64,000 nt of DNA, from positions 1,116,001 through 1,180,000 of the forward strand of contig CAVVTG010000002.1 in NCBI GenBank assembly GCA_963751105.1. The letters are read 5' to 3'. Below are positions 57,585 through 64,000 of this stretch, in pieces; position 1 is the first letter of the stretch; each line of letters starts with the position of its first letter. The notes under the pieces are model-generated. The model searched no databases. It saw only the letters and a list, made by a program, of their open reading frames with translations, and was not told where the DNA came from. The translations under genes were made by a program, and so were the position numbers. This DNA is from JACVRW01 sp963751105. GTDB lineage: Bacteria; Actinomycetota; Thermoleophilia; Solirubrobacterales; Thermoleophilaceae.

Positions 57585-58862
57585 ATGCCTTCCACGGCGC
57601 ACCGCTCGATCGAGGCGGTCTGGCGAATCGAGGCCCCGCGGCTGATCGCGGGCCTCGCCCGCATCGTGCGCGACGTCGGCCTGGCCGAGGATCTCGCCCA
57701 GGACGCGCTGGTGGCCGCCCTCGAGCGCTGGCCGGAGTCGGGTGTCCCGGACAACCCGGGCGCCTGGCTCATGGCCGCCGCCAAGAACCGCGCGATCGAT
57801 CAACTGCGCCGGCGGCAGACGCTCGAGCGCAAGCAGGAGGAGCTGGCGCGGGACCTGGAGACCCGCCTCGAGCCGGACGGCTCCGATCTCGACGCTGCGA
57901 TCGACAACGACATCGGCGACGACCTGCTGGGGCTCGTGTTCACCACCTGCCACCCGGTGCTCTCCACCGACGCGCGGATCGCCCTGACGCTCCGGCTGCT
58001 GGGCGGCCTGACCACGCGCGAGATCGCGCGGGCCTTCCTGGTTCCGGAGCCGACCGTCGCCCAGCGCATCACCCGGGCAAAGCGCACCCTGGCCGCGGCC
58101 AACGTCTCCTTCGAGATCCCCGTGGGAGCCGACCGCGAGGCACGCCTGTCCTCGGTCCTCGAGGTCGTCTACCTGATCTTCAACGAGGGGTACTCGGCCA
58201 CCGCTGGGGACGACTGGGTGCGGCCCGAGCTGTGCCAGGACGCGCTGCGCCTCGGCCGCGTCCTTGCGGGACTCGCCCCCGAGGAGCCGGAGGTGCACGG
58301 CCTGGTGGCGCTCATGGAGATCCAGGCGTCGCGCCTGCGCGCACGGGTGGGCCCGGCGGGCGAGCCGGTCCTGCTGCTCGACCAAGACCGCGCGCGCTGG
58401 GACTACGTGCTGATCGGGCGGGGGCTCGCCGCCCTCGAGCGCGCCGTCAGCACGGGTGACGGCCTTGGCACCTACGTCCTGCAGGCCTCGATCGCCGCGT
58501 GCCACGCTCGGGCCCGGACGCCCGAGGAGACCGACTGGGAGCGGATCGTGGCTCTGTACGACGCCCTGGCCCAGCTCGCGCCCTCACCGGTGGTGGAGCT
58601 CAACCGCGGCGTGGCCGTCGGGATGGCCTACGGGCCCGCCGCCGGCCTCGAGCTGATCGACGAGCTCACCTCGGATCCGGCGCTGCAGGGCTACCACCTG
58701 CTTCCGAGCGTCCGCGGTGACCTGCTGCGGAAGCTCGGCCGGCTGGACGAGGCCCGCGCGGAATTCGAGCGGGCGGCGGCGCTGACCGCCAACGAGCGCG
58801 AGCGCGCGCTGGCACTCGAGCGGGCAGCGGCGCTGTCGAGCGCCGACGGGGTAGTCCGTTAA
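57585..58862 (+). CDS. ECF42-type sigma factor with C-terminal TPR-like domain
   Basis: A 425-residue protein. Sigma region 2 is at about 8-80 (IVRDVGLAEDLAQDALVAALERWP, AKNRAIDQLRR), region 4 at about 125-180 (LTLRLLGGLTTREIARAFLVPEPTVAQRITRAKR), and a long C-terminal domain follows with FNEGYSA, PELCQDALRLGRVLA and TPR-like helices ending LGRLDEARAEFERAAAL. That extended domain, which replaces an anti-sigma factor, and the DGPF gene just upstream are the marks of ECF42. Confidence 0.92.
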   Translation: MPSTAHRSIEAVWRIEAPRLIAGLARIVRDVGLAEDLAQDALVAALERWPESGVPDNPGAWLMAAAKNRAIDQLRRRQTLERKQEELARDLETRLEPDGSDLDAAIDNDIGDDLLGLVFTTCHPVLSTDARIALTLRLLGGLTTREIARAFLVPEPTVAQRITRAKRTLAAANVSFEIPVGADREARLSSVLEVVYLIFNEGYSATAGDDWVRPELCQDALRLGRVLAGLAPEEPEVHGLVALMEIQASRLRARVGPAGEPVLLLDQDRARWDYVLIGRGLAALERAVSTGDGLGTYVLQASIAACHARARTPEETDWERIVALYDALAQLAPSPVVELNRGVAVGMAYGPAAGLELIDELTSDPALQGYHLLPSVRGDLLRKLGRLDEARAEFERAAALTANERERALALERAAALSSADGVVR

Positions 58863-59000
58863 GCGGCCAGCATGGCGCGTCGTACGCGACGCCGATGCAC
58901 CGGCTGGCGTCTCTCGTAGCGGGAGATCGGTAGGTCCGACTGAGCCGTAGGCGTCTCGCATCGGGACGCCACGGTAGGCCGCGGCGCCCATGCCAGCCAT

Positions 59001-59516
59001 TCATGCCTGGGAGGTGGGTCTAGGCGTCGCTCTTGTCGCCCGCAGCGGCCAGCGCTTCCTGAGCGCCTGCTCGTCCTCGTTGGACAGCGACGTCTGGATG
59101 ACCGTGCCCGGCTCCTTGATCTGGGGCAGCACCTTGTCCAGGGTCACTCGCCGCACCAGCACGATGACCGCGGCTGCGCCGGGATCGAGCTCTTCGCCGA
59201 GCTTCTTCATGAAATCGTCGTCCACACCGGTGTCGCTGAGCGCTCCCGCGGCGGCGCCGGAGGCGGCGCCGATGGCCATGCCCAGCAGCGGCACGAAGAA
59301 GATGAGGCCGATCAGCCCGCCCCATAGCGCGCCGCCGGCGGCGCCCACCCCCGCCAACGAGGGCTGGTGAAGCTTGACCTTGCCGTCATCCCGGTGTTCG
59401 ACGACCACCATGTCGTCGAGCTCGATCAGGTGCTCCTTCATCGCCTCGCCGAGATTGCCAGTCACTCGCTGTGCGGTGTCCAGGTCTTTGTAGGCGATGG
59501 CTACGAGATCACTCAT
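59001..59516 (-). CDS. DUF1269 membrane-associated protein, C-terminus possibly frameshifted
   Basis: A 171-residue protein of the DUF1269 family: LVAIAYKDLDTAQRVTGNL, ELDDMVVVEHRDDGKVKLHQ, a Gly/Ala-rich hydrophobic hairpin at about 60-100 (LWGGLIGLIFFVPLLGMAIG), and ELDPGAAAVIVLVRRVTLDKVL. Its role is unknown. After DEQAL the reading frame runs into a basic, unnatural tail. The -1 frame instead gives EALAAAGDKSDA and a stop at 59020, as I would expect for the family, so one base may be missing near 59060. A longer start upstream of 59516 is not coding. Confidence 0.8.
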   Translation of the reverse strand: MSDLVAIAYKDLDTAQRVTGNLGEAMKEHLIELDDMVVVEHRDDGKVKLHQPSLAGVGAAGGALWGGLIGLIFFVPLLGMAIGAASGAAAGALSDTGVDDDFMKKLGEELDPGAAAVIVLVRRVTLDKVLPQIKEPGTVIQTSLSNEDEQALRKRWPLRATRATPRPTSQA

Positions 59517-59618
59517 TCGAATCCGTTCGTTCGGGGCTGGTGGCCCCAACCTATCTCGTTGACTAGCACCCCGGCGGTGCGTTAGAACCGCACGCAGAGC
59601 TCGCACCCTGAGGAGGGG

Positions 59619-61391
59619 ATGACCGTGAGAACTGGGCGAGGACCCATCGCCGGGCTGTTCGGCGTGCTTCTGCTGGTGACCGTGGCGCTCGCGCCGTCCG
59701 CAGCCGCCGGCGAGCGAGGTGGACACGGTCACCGGGAGACCCCGTCACGGGTGCTGATCATCATGCTCGACCAGGCTCGGCCCGACACGATCGAGCGCTA
59801 CGGGATGACGAACGTCCAGGAGCTGATGAAGCGCGGTCGCAGCTTTCCCAGGGCGCTCGTGGGTCACATGGCGGCCGAGACCGTGATCAGCCACAGCGTG
59901 ATCACGAGCGGCCAGCTCCCGAAGAACATGGGCTGGTCGAACGAGGTCCATCGCGACGTCGACGGCGTGCTCGGCACGCCGGGTGACTACTACGTCACGT
60001 CCAGCATGTCCTGCAGCCAGTTCAAGGCCCTGATCGAGCACGGCGGCTACAAGAAGCTGCCGGACTACCTGGATGACCGCTTCGGTGCCGGCTCGAGCTT
60101 CGCGTCGATCGCCCAGAAGCGGACCGCGGTCTGTCCCGCAGGGCCGACCAGCTCGGCCGCCGACGGAGATGCCACGGACCCGGAGGACATCATCTTCCAG
60201 ATCAGGGGCAGCTCCGCACCGTCCTCGTGCGACGGCCAGTCCGGCTGGCGCCAGCCGGAGGACGCCAACCCGCCGGCGCCGCTGTACTTCGGGCTCGCCA
60301 CGCCGTGCAACCGCTGGTGGACCTGGCAGGCCTCGGGCGCGTACGGCACCGGCTCGCTCCTGCCGGCGCGGATCTACCCCCTCGACGGCAACCGTTTCGT
60401 CCCGGGCCGCGACCCTGCGCACCTCGGTGGCGACACCTGGTCGGCCGACGCCGCGATCACCGTGATCAAAAACGATCCGGGCTGGCGCGGCATGATGGTC
60501 AGCCTCGGTGCCATCGACAAGATGGGCCATATGTGGGGGCCCGAGGACGAGGAGACGGGTCCGCCGGGCTCCGATCAAGAGTTCCGGCACCTCCCCTTCG
60601 CGGCCAGGAACGCCGACGAGCAGGTGGGCCGGATGGTGGAGGCGCTCGAGGCCCAGGGGCTGCTCGACGAGACGCTGATCGTCGTCACCGCCGACCATGC
60701 GGCGATGACCGGCCGGCCCTTCTACGGGCGCCTGGACGGCTTCCCCGCGCCCGACGGAAACGGCTGTGACCCGGCCACCGGCTCGACCGGCCTGCGCTCG
60801 GACTGCAACTGGTACTACGGCCAGGACGCCGACGAGGTCTACCTCGACCCGAGCCCGGCCATCGCAGGCTTCCGTGACGCGCTGACCCCCGTGGGCAGCG
60901 CCGCTACCAACCTGCGCTTCTCCTACCAGGACGGGCACGTCGCGGCCTGGCTGGGCGACAACTCGGCGATTCGCAAGCGCGAAGCCGCGGAGGCGGCGCT
61001 CGACCTGCCCGGGGTGATCGCCAGCTTCCACCTCAACGATGCGCAGGACGACTACCGGCTCTACGGAGTCAACCGGATGCCACGCTCGGAACGTGGCTGG
61101 TTCTGGAGTCACGGACCGAGGCTGGTGGACACGATGGCCGCCCCCTACGGCCCCGATGTCGTCGCCCTGCTCGAGACCGACGTGACCTACGGCGTGGCCG
61201 GTGACCACGGGGGCCACAACCGCCTGGTGCAGAACATCCCGATGATCTTCTCGGGACCCGGGGTGAGCTCGCGAGACTCGTACCGGGAGATGAGGCTGGT
61301 GGACGTGCTGCCCACCGTGCTCGATGCGATGCGGATCGACTACGACCTTGACGATGTGGACGGGAGGGCGGTCGAGCTGGGCCGGCGGTGA
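59619..61391 (+). CDS. Secreted alkaline phosphatase-superfamily phosphodiesterase
   Basis: A 590-residue exported enzyme. The signal peptide is residues about 1-31 (GLFGVLLLVTVALAPSAAAG). The metal-binding core fits nucleotide pyrophosphatase/phosphodiesterase proteins: VLIIMLDQARPDTI, a catalytic Thr candidate in AAETVISHSV, SLGAIDKMGHMWG, VVTADHAAM and GVAGDHGGHNRLVQNIPMIF. Several cysteines are spaced as if for disulfides. It probably hydrolyses a phosphodiester or sulfate ester outside the cell. AGGAGG lies close before the ATG. Confidence 0.88.
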   Translation: MTVRTGRGPIAGLFGVLLLVTVALAPSAAAGERGGHGHRETPSRVLIIMLDQARPDTIERYGMTNVQELMKRGRSFPRALVGHMAAETVISHSVITSGQLPKNMGWSNEVHRDVDGVLGTPGDYYVTSSMSCSQFKALIEHGGYKKLPDYLDDRFGAGSSFASIAQKRTAVCPAGPTSSAADGDATDPEDIIFQIRGSSAPSSCDGQSGWRQPEDANPPAPLYFGLATPCNRWWTWQASGAYGTGSLLPARIYPLDGNRFVPGRDPAHLGGDTWSADAAITVIKNDPGWRGMMVSLGAIDKMGHMWGPEDEETGPPGSDQEFRHLPFAARNADEQVGRMVEALEAQGLLDETLIVVTADHAAMTGRPFYGRLDGFPAPDGNGCDPATGSTGLRSDCNWYYGQDADEVYLDPSPAIAGFRDALTPVGSAATNLRFSYQDGHVAAWLGDNSAIRKREAAEAALDLPGVIASFHLNDAQDDYRLYGVNRMPRSERGWFWSHGPRLVDTMAAPYGPDVVALLETDVTYGVAGDHGGHNRLVQNIPMIFSGPGVSSRDSYREMRLVDVLPTVLDAMRIDYDLDDVDGRAVELGRR

Positions 61392-61410
61392 GCCGGTAGA
61401 TTCGCTGCCG

Positions 61411-61779
61411 ATGGCGAGTCTCATCGTGCAGATCCCGGAGGGCGGAAGGCTGGAGCGTGAGCTTCGCGATGGACTGCTGGCCGGGCACGCCGGCGACACG
61501 GTGCTCGCGCCCGTGCGGCCGGTCAGCCCGGGCCGGATCGACCCGCCCGACGCGGCCAAGGCCGTCTTCTCCACCGCGTCGCCCGAGGGCTTGGTCCGCG
61601 AACGCGAGGAGCTCGCGTGGGCCGTGGCCGCGGAGCGCTCGGACGCAAGGCCGGTGGCCATCCTCGTCGAGGGGGCCGAGGAGCTGCAGGAGGACCAGCT
61701 GGCCGCCGCGCGGGAGGCGGCGGACCACGCCCACGGCGACGTGATCCTCGTGCTGCTGCGCGAGATCGAGCCGGTCTGA
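61411..61779 (+). CDS. Hypothetical protein
   Basis: A 122-residue soluble protein I cannot assign. It has an alternating alpha/beta pattern: SLIVQIPEGG, then helices with PPDAAKAVFSTASPEGL, then PVAILVEGAEELQED and HGDVILVLLREI. This suggests a small Rossmann-like or receiver-like fold. TAGATT lies 8 bases before the ATG, so it may have a leaderless promoter of its own. The next gene is 73 bases downstream. Confidence 0.6.
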   Translation: MASLIVQIPEGGRLERELRDGLLAGHAGDTVLAPVRPVSPGRIDPPDAAKAVFSTASPEGLVREREELAWAVAAERSDARPVAILVEGAEELQEDQLAAAREAADHAHGDVILVLLREIEPV

Positions 61780-61852
61780 CCCGCGCCCACAGCCCCGGCG
61801 GGGCGTGATACGTTCGCGCCGCCGCAGCGTCGAGCGCATCGAAAGGAAGCCC

Positions 61853-63106
61853 GTGGCCGAATACTCACCGAACGGGGACGGCGAACTGCAGCGCGAGTTC
61901 GTGGAAGAGTGGCGCAACAACGCCTACGGCTGCTTCTCCTCCGGCCACAAGTTCTGTCGCGAGGTGTGCCCGGTGATGCAGGTCACCCGCAACGAGAACC
62001 ACACGCCCACCTCGTTCCACGCCAGCATCGTCGCCATGGAGAAGGGCCTCGTGTCGGTCGAGGACGTGGCCGACGACTTCGTGCACTGCACCCAGTGCGG
62101 GGCCTGCGAGCTGCGCTGTCCCAACACCCTGTTCACCGGCGACTTCTATCGCCACCGCACCCGCACCGTCGACGTGGTCAAGGCGATGCGCGCGCTGATG
62201 GTGGCCACCGGCAACGAGCGCGAGGGCTGGAAGCTCTGGAACGAGCGCCTGGCCGCCGCGGGCAACGAGCCGGTGCTGGGCGACGTGCCGGTGAGCCAGG
62301 AGCACGTGCGCGACTGGGCCGACGGACTCGACATCCCGGTGGGCGGTGAGACGATCCTGTTCGTCGACTGCGAGGCGGCCTTCTACCGCACCTCCTACTC
62401 GCGCGCCTTCGCCCTGCTGCTGCAGAAGGCCGGCGTGGAGTTCGGCCTCATGGGCGAGCAGTGGTGCTGCGGCGGCCCGGCCGCCGAGATGGGCTACGTG
62501 GACCTGGCCCGAAAGCACGCGGAGCACAACGTGGCCGACTGGCGCGCCGTGGGGGCCAGGCGCATCCTCGCCCCCGACCCGCACGACTACATCGCCTTCA
62601 CCGAGGACTACCCCAAGTACTTTGGCGAGGAGTACGACTTCGAGATCGTGCTCGGAGTCGAGCTGATCGCCGAGCTGGTGGGCGACGGACGCCTGACTCT
62701 GAGCGAGCCGGTCGAGCGCACGGTCACCTACCACGACCCATGCCGTCTGAACAAGCGCAAGGGGGTGCACGAGGCGCCGCGCGAGCTGCTGCGGGCGGTC
62801 CCGGGGCTCGAGTTCAAGGACGTCGACCACGTGACCCAGTGGTCCTACTGCTCCGGCGGCGGGGGCGGCCTGCCGATCGAGAAGCCGGAGATCACCGCGG
62901 AGATCAGCCGCAGGCGGGTGGATCGTGCCGAGGGCCTGGAGGTCGACGCGCTGGTGAGCGCCTGCCCGTGGTCCGAGCGTCCGCTGTCCGAGGCGGCCGA
63001 CGGCCGGCTCGAGGTGATGGACCTGTTCGAGCTGGTCGCGAGCTCGGCCGGGATCGAGGTCGGAGGCCACACCCACGGACCTGCGACGGCTGAGGCGGGA
63101 CGGTGA
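61853..63106 (+). CDS. (Fe-S)-binding heterodisulfide reductase/GlcF-like protein
   Basis: A 417-residue iron-sulfur protein. Two cysteine groups lie in the N-terminal 100 residues: CFSSGHKFCREVCPVM and the classic CTQCGACELRCPN. Two CCG-type domains follow, with WCCGGPAAEMGY, YHDPCRLNKRKG and WSYCSGGGGGLP. This is the architecture of GlcF and of lactate or glycerol-3-phosphate dehydrogenase C subunits. The next gene encodes a GlcD-like flavoprotein with a 4-base overlap, so together they form a two-subunit membrane-associated oxidase of a hydroxy acid. The GTG at 61853 has AAGGAAG upstream; an ORF start at 61805 is less likely. Confidence 0.88.
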   Translation: MAEYSPNGDGELQREFVEEWRNNAYGCFSSGHKFCREVCPVMQVTRNENHTPTSFHASIVAMEKGLVSVEDVADDFVHCTQCGACELRCPNTLFTGDFYRHRTRTVDVVKAMRALMVATGNEREGWKLWNERLAAAGNEPVLGDVPVSQEHVRDWADGLDIPVGGETILFVDCEAAFYRTSYSRAFALLLQKAGVEFGLMGEQWCCGGPAAEMGYVDLARKHAEHNVADWRAVGARRILAPDPHDYIAFTEDYPKYFGEEYDFEIVLGVELIAELVGDGRLTLSEPVERTVTYHDPCRLNKRKGVHEAPRELLRAVPGLEFKDVDHVTQWSYCSGGGGGLPIEKPEITAEISRRRVDRAEGLEVDALVSACPWSERPLSEAADGRLEVMDLFELVASSAGIEVGGHTHGPATAEAGR

Positions 63107-64000
63107 GCGTCGCGTTCAAGAGCACGGTCGACGACGCCGTGGTCGACGAGCTGCGGGCGATTCTCGGCGACGAAGACCGGGTCCTGGCCAACACGAGCTC
63201 CCGCGTGAACCGCACGCGCGTGCCCGCGCCCTTCCCGGTGCACCGCTGGGCCGAGTTCATGCCGGACGTGGCGGTGCTCCCCCGGACGGCCGAGGAGGTC
63301 TCCGGGGTGGTCAAGCTGGCCAACCGGCTCGGCATCCCGGTGGTGCCGCGCGCCGGCGGCACGGGTCTCGCGGACGGCGCTGTACCGCTGCGTGGTGGCA
63401 TCTGCGTGGACGTGAAGCTGATGAACCAGATCCACGAGGTCGATCTCGTGGACCGCACCGTGACCGTGGGGCCGGGCATCAACATGCTCAAGCTCAACGA
63501 GGCGCTGCGGCCGCACGGCGTGTTCTATCCCGACGACCCTGCTTCCTATCCGTGCTCGCTCGTGGGAGGCCGCATCGGGACCGGAGGCTGGTCGTTGCTG
63601 GGCTCGCGCTTCGGGCACACGCGTGACCTGGTGATCTCGATGGAGGTGGTGCTGCCCACCGGCGAGATCGTGGAGATCGCAGAGGGGGGAGGGCGAAAGC
63701 TGCGCAAGTCGTCCACCGGTCTCACGCTCAAGCACCTGTTCACCGGGCACCAGGGCACGCTCGGCATCACCACCGAGGCCACGCTCGAGCTCGTACCACG
63801 GCCGGAGCTCGAGTTCTCGGCCTTCTTCGCCTTCGAGGACTACATGGACGCCCACCGCACCACCGGCGCGCTCACCAAGTCGGGGCTGGCCACCCTCGCC
63901 GGCGTCGTGCTCTTCGACGAGTGGAAGCTGCGCTACCTGCGCCGTGACGACGAGGCCTACATCCCGCAGCCGGACTCGGTGAAGGCGGTGGTGGCCGTGG
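63103..64000 (+). CDS. FAD-binding oxidoreductase, GlcD-like (partial)
   Basis: The first 299 residues of a VAO/PCMH-type flavoprotein; the gene continues past the window end. The FAD-binding domain is visible: VLPRTAEEVSGVVKLANRLGIP, VPRAGGTGLADGAV, VTVGPGINMLKLNEAL, CSLVGGRIGTGGWSLLGSRFGHT, FTGHQGTLGITTEATLEL. These proteins oxidise glycolate, lactate or related hydroxy acids. GTG start overlapping the Fe-S subunit gene. The C-terminal cap and substrate domain are not available. Confidence 0.9.
   Translation, partial: MSVAFKSTVDDAVVDELRAILGDEDRVLANTSSRVNRTRVPAPFPVHRWAEFMPDVAVLPRTAEEVSGVVKLANRLGIPVVPRAGGTGLADGAVPLRGGICVDVKLMNQIHEVDLVDRTVTVGPGINMLKLNEALRPHGVFYPDDPASYPCSLVGGRIGTGGWSLLGSRFGHTRDLVISMEVVLPTGEIVEIAEGGGRKLRKSSTGLTLKHLFTGHQGTLGITTEATLELVPRPELEFSAFFAFEDYMDAHRTTGALTKSGLATLAGVVLFDEWKLRYLRRDDEAYIPQPDSVKAVVAV

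Overview
The window is about 64 kb of uniformly GC-rich DNA, densely packed with genes. Many start codons are GTG and some TTG, and stops and starts often overlap by 4 bases. The content points to an actinobacterium, most likely of the Thermoleophilia/Solirubrobacterales: Rex, UvrA behind an actinobacterial-type LexA box, an ECF42-type sigma factor with a DGPF protein, paired TrkA/Ceo proteins, a K+-independent H+-PPase, and two secreted proteins that share an N-terminus typical of that lineage. The lineage is an inference from protein flavour, because no rRNA gene is present.

Layout. 0-4 kb: end of an alcohol dehydrogenase, MFS transporter, BKACE enzyme, membrane protein, convergent FAD oxidoreductase. 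4-16 kb: rpsA, coaE, lytic transglycosylase, PhoD phosphatase, convergent ABC-F ATPase, a membrane-anchored unknown, uvrB, a large probable copper protein, a structured intergenic region and a coiled-coil protein. 16-22.6 kb: glyoxalase-fold protein, uvrA with an SOS operator, then a small overlapping minus-strand operon (DCC protein, frameshifted GGDEF-like protein, secreted protein), an acetyltransferase and a second secreted paralogue. 22.6-28.5 kb: pantothenate operon (DUF2520-panC-panB) divergent from a uracil-DNA glycosylase plus the t6A/ribosome operon tsaE-tsaB-rimI-tsaD. 28.5-30.4 kb: a repeat-rich spacer and a Na+/H+ antiporter gene whose reading frame moves by +1 nine times. 30.4-36 kb: glutaredoxin-like protein, rex, GCS2 ligase, DUF1844-like protein, MTA phosphorylase, H+-PPase. 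36-44.5 kb: peroxiredoxin, amine oxidase-like flavoprotein, two APC/USP permeases with two TrkA-type proteins (a probable K+ transport module), pyridine-nucleotide disulfide oxidoreductase. 44.5-48.7 kb: MerR-DICT regulator divergent from an ECF sigma factor, DUF2236 protein, tRNA-Gln, large secreted protein. 48.7-55 kb: two ABC exporter half-transporters (one frameshifted), SRPBCC protein, K+ channel, DUF4031, a tiny membrane protein, DksA/TraR-type zinc finger protein. 55-64 kb: DrrAB exporter, DGPF protein with ECF42 sigma factor, DUF1269 protein, secreted phosphodiesterase, GlcF-like and GlcD-like proteins, the last cut by the window end.

The main points for follow-up are these: the antiporter with nine same-direction +1 shifts; leaderless promoter signatures (TAnnnT, 7 bases, start codon), two of which place the start at a CTG; a structured, possibly c-di-AMP-riboswitch-like element on the minus strand near 15.4 kb with no downstream gene; and a single polypeptide joining a Nod19/PHM-like His-rich region to a cupredoxin. 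All functional calls rest on reading the sequence and on family knowledge; no database search was run.
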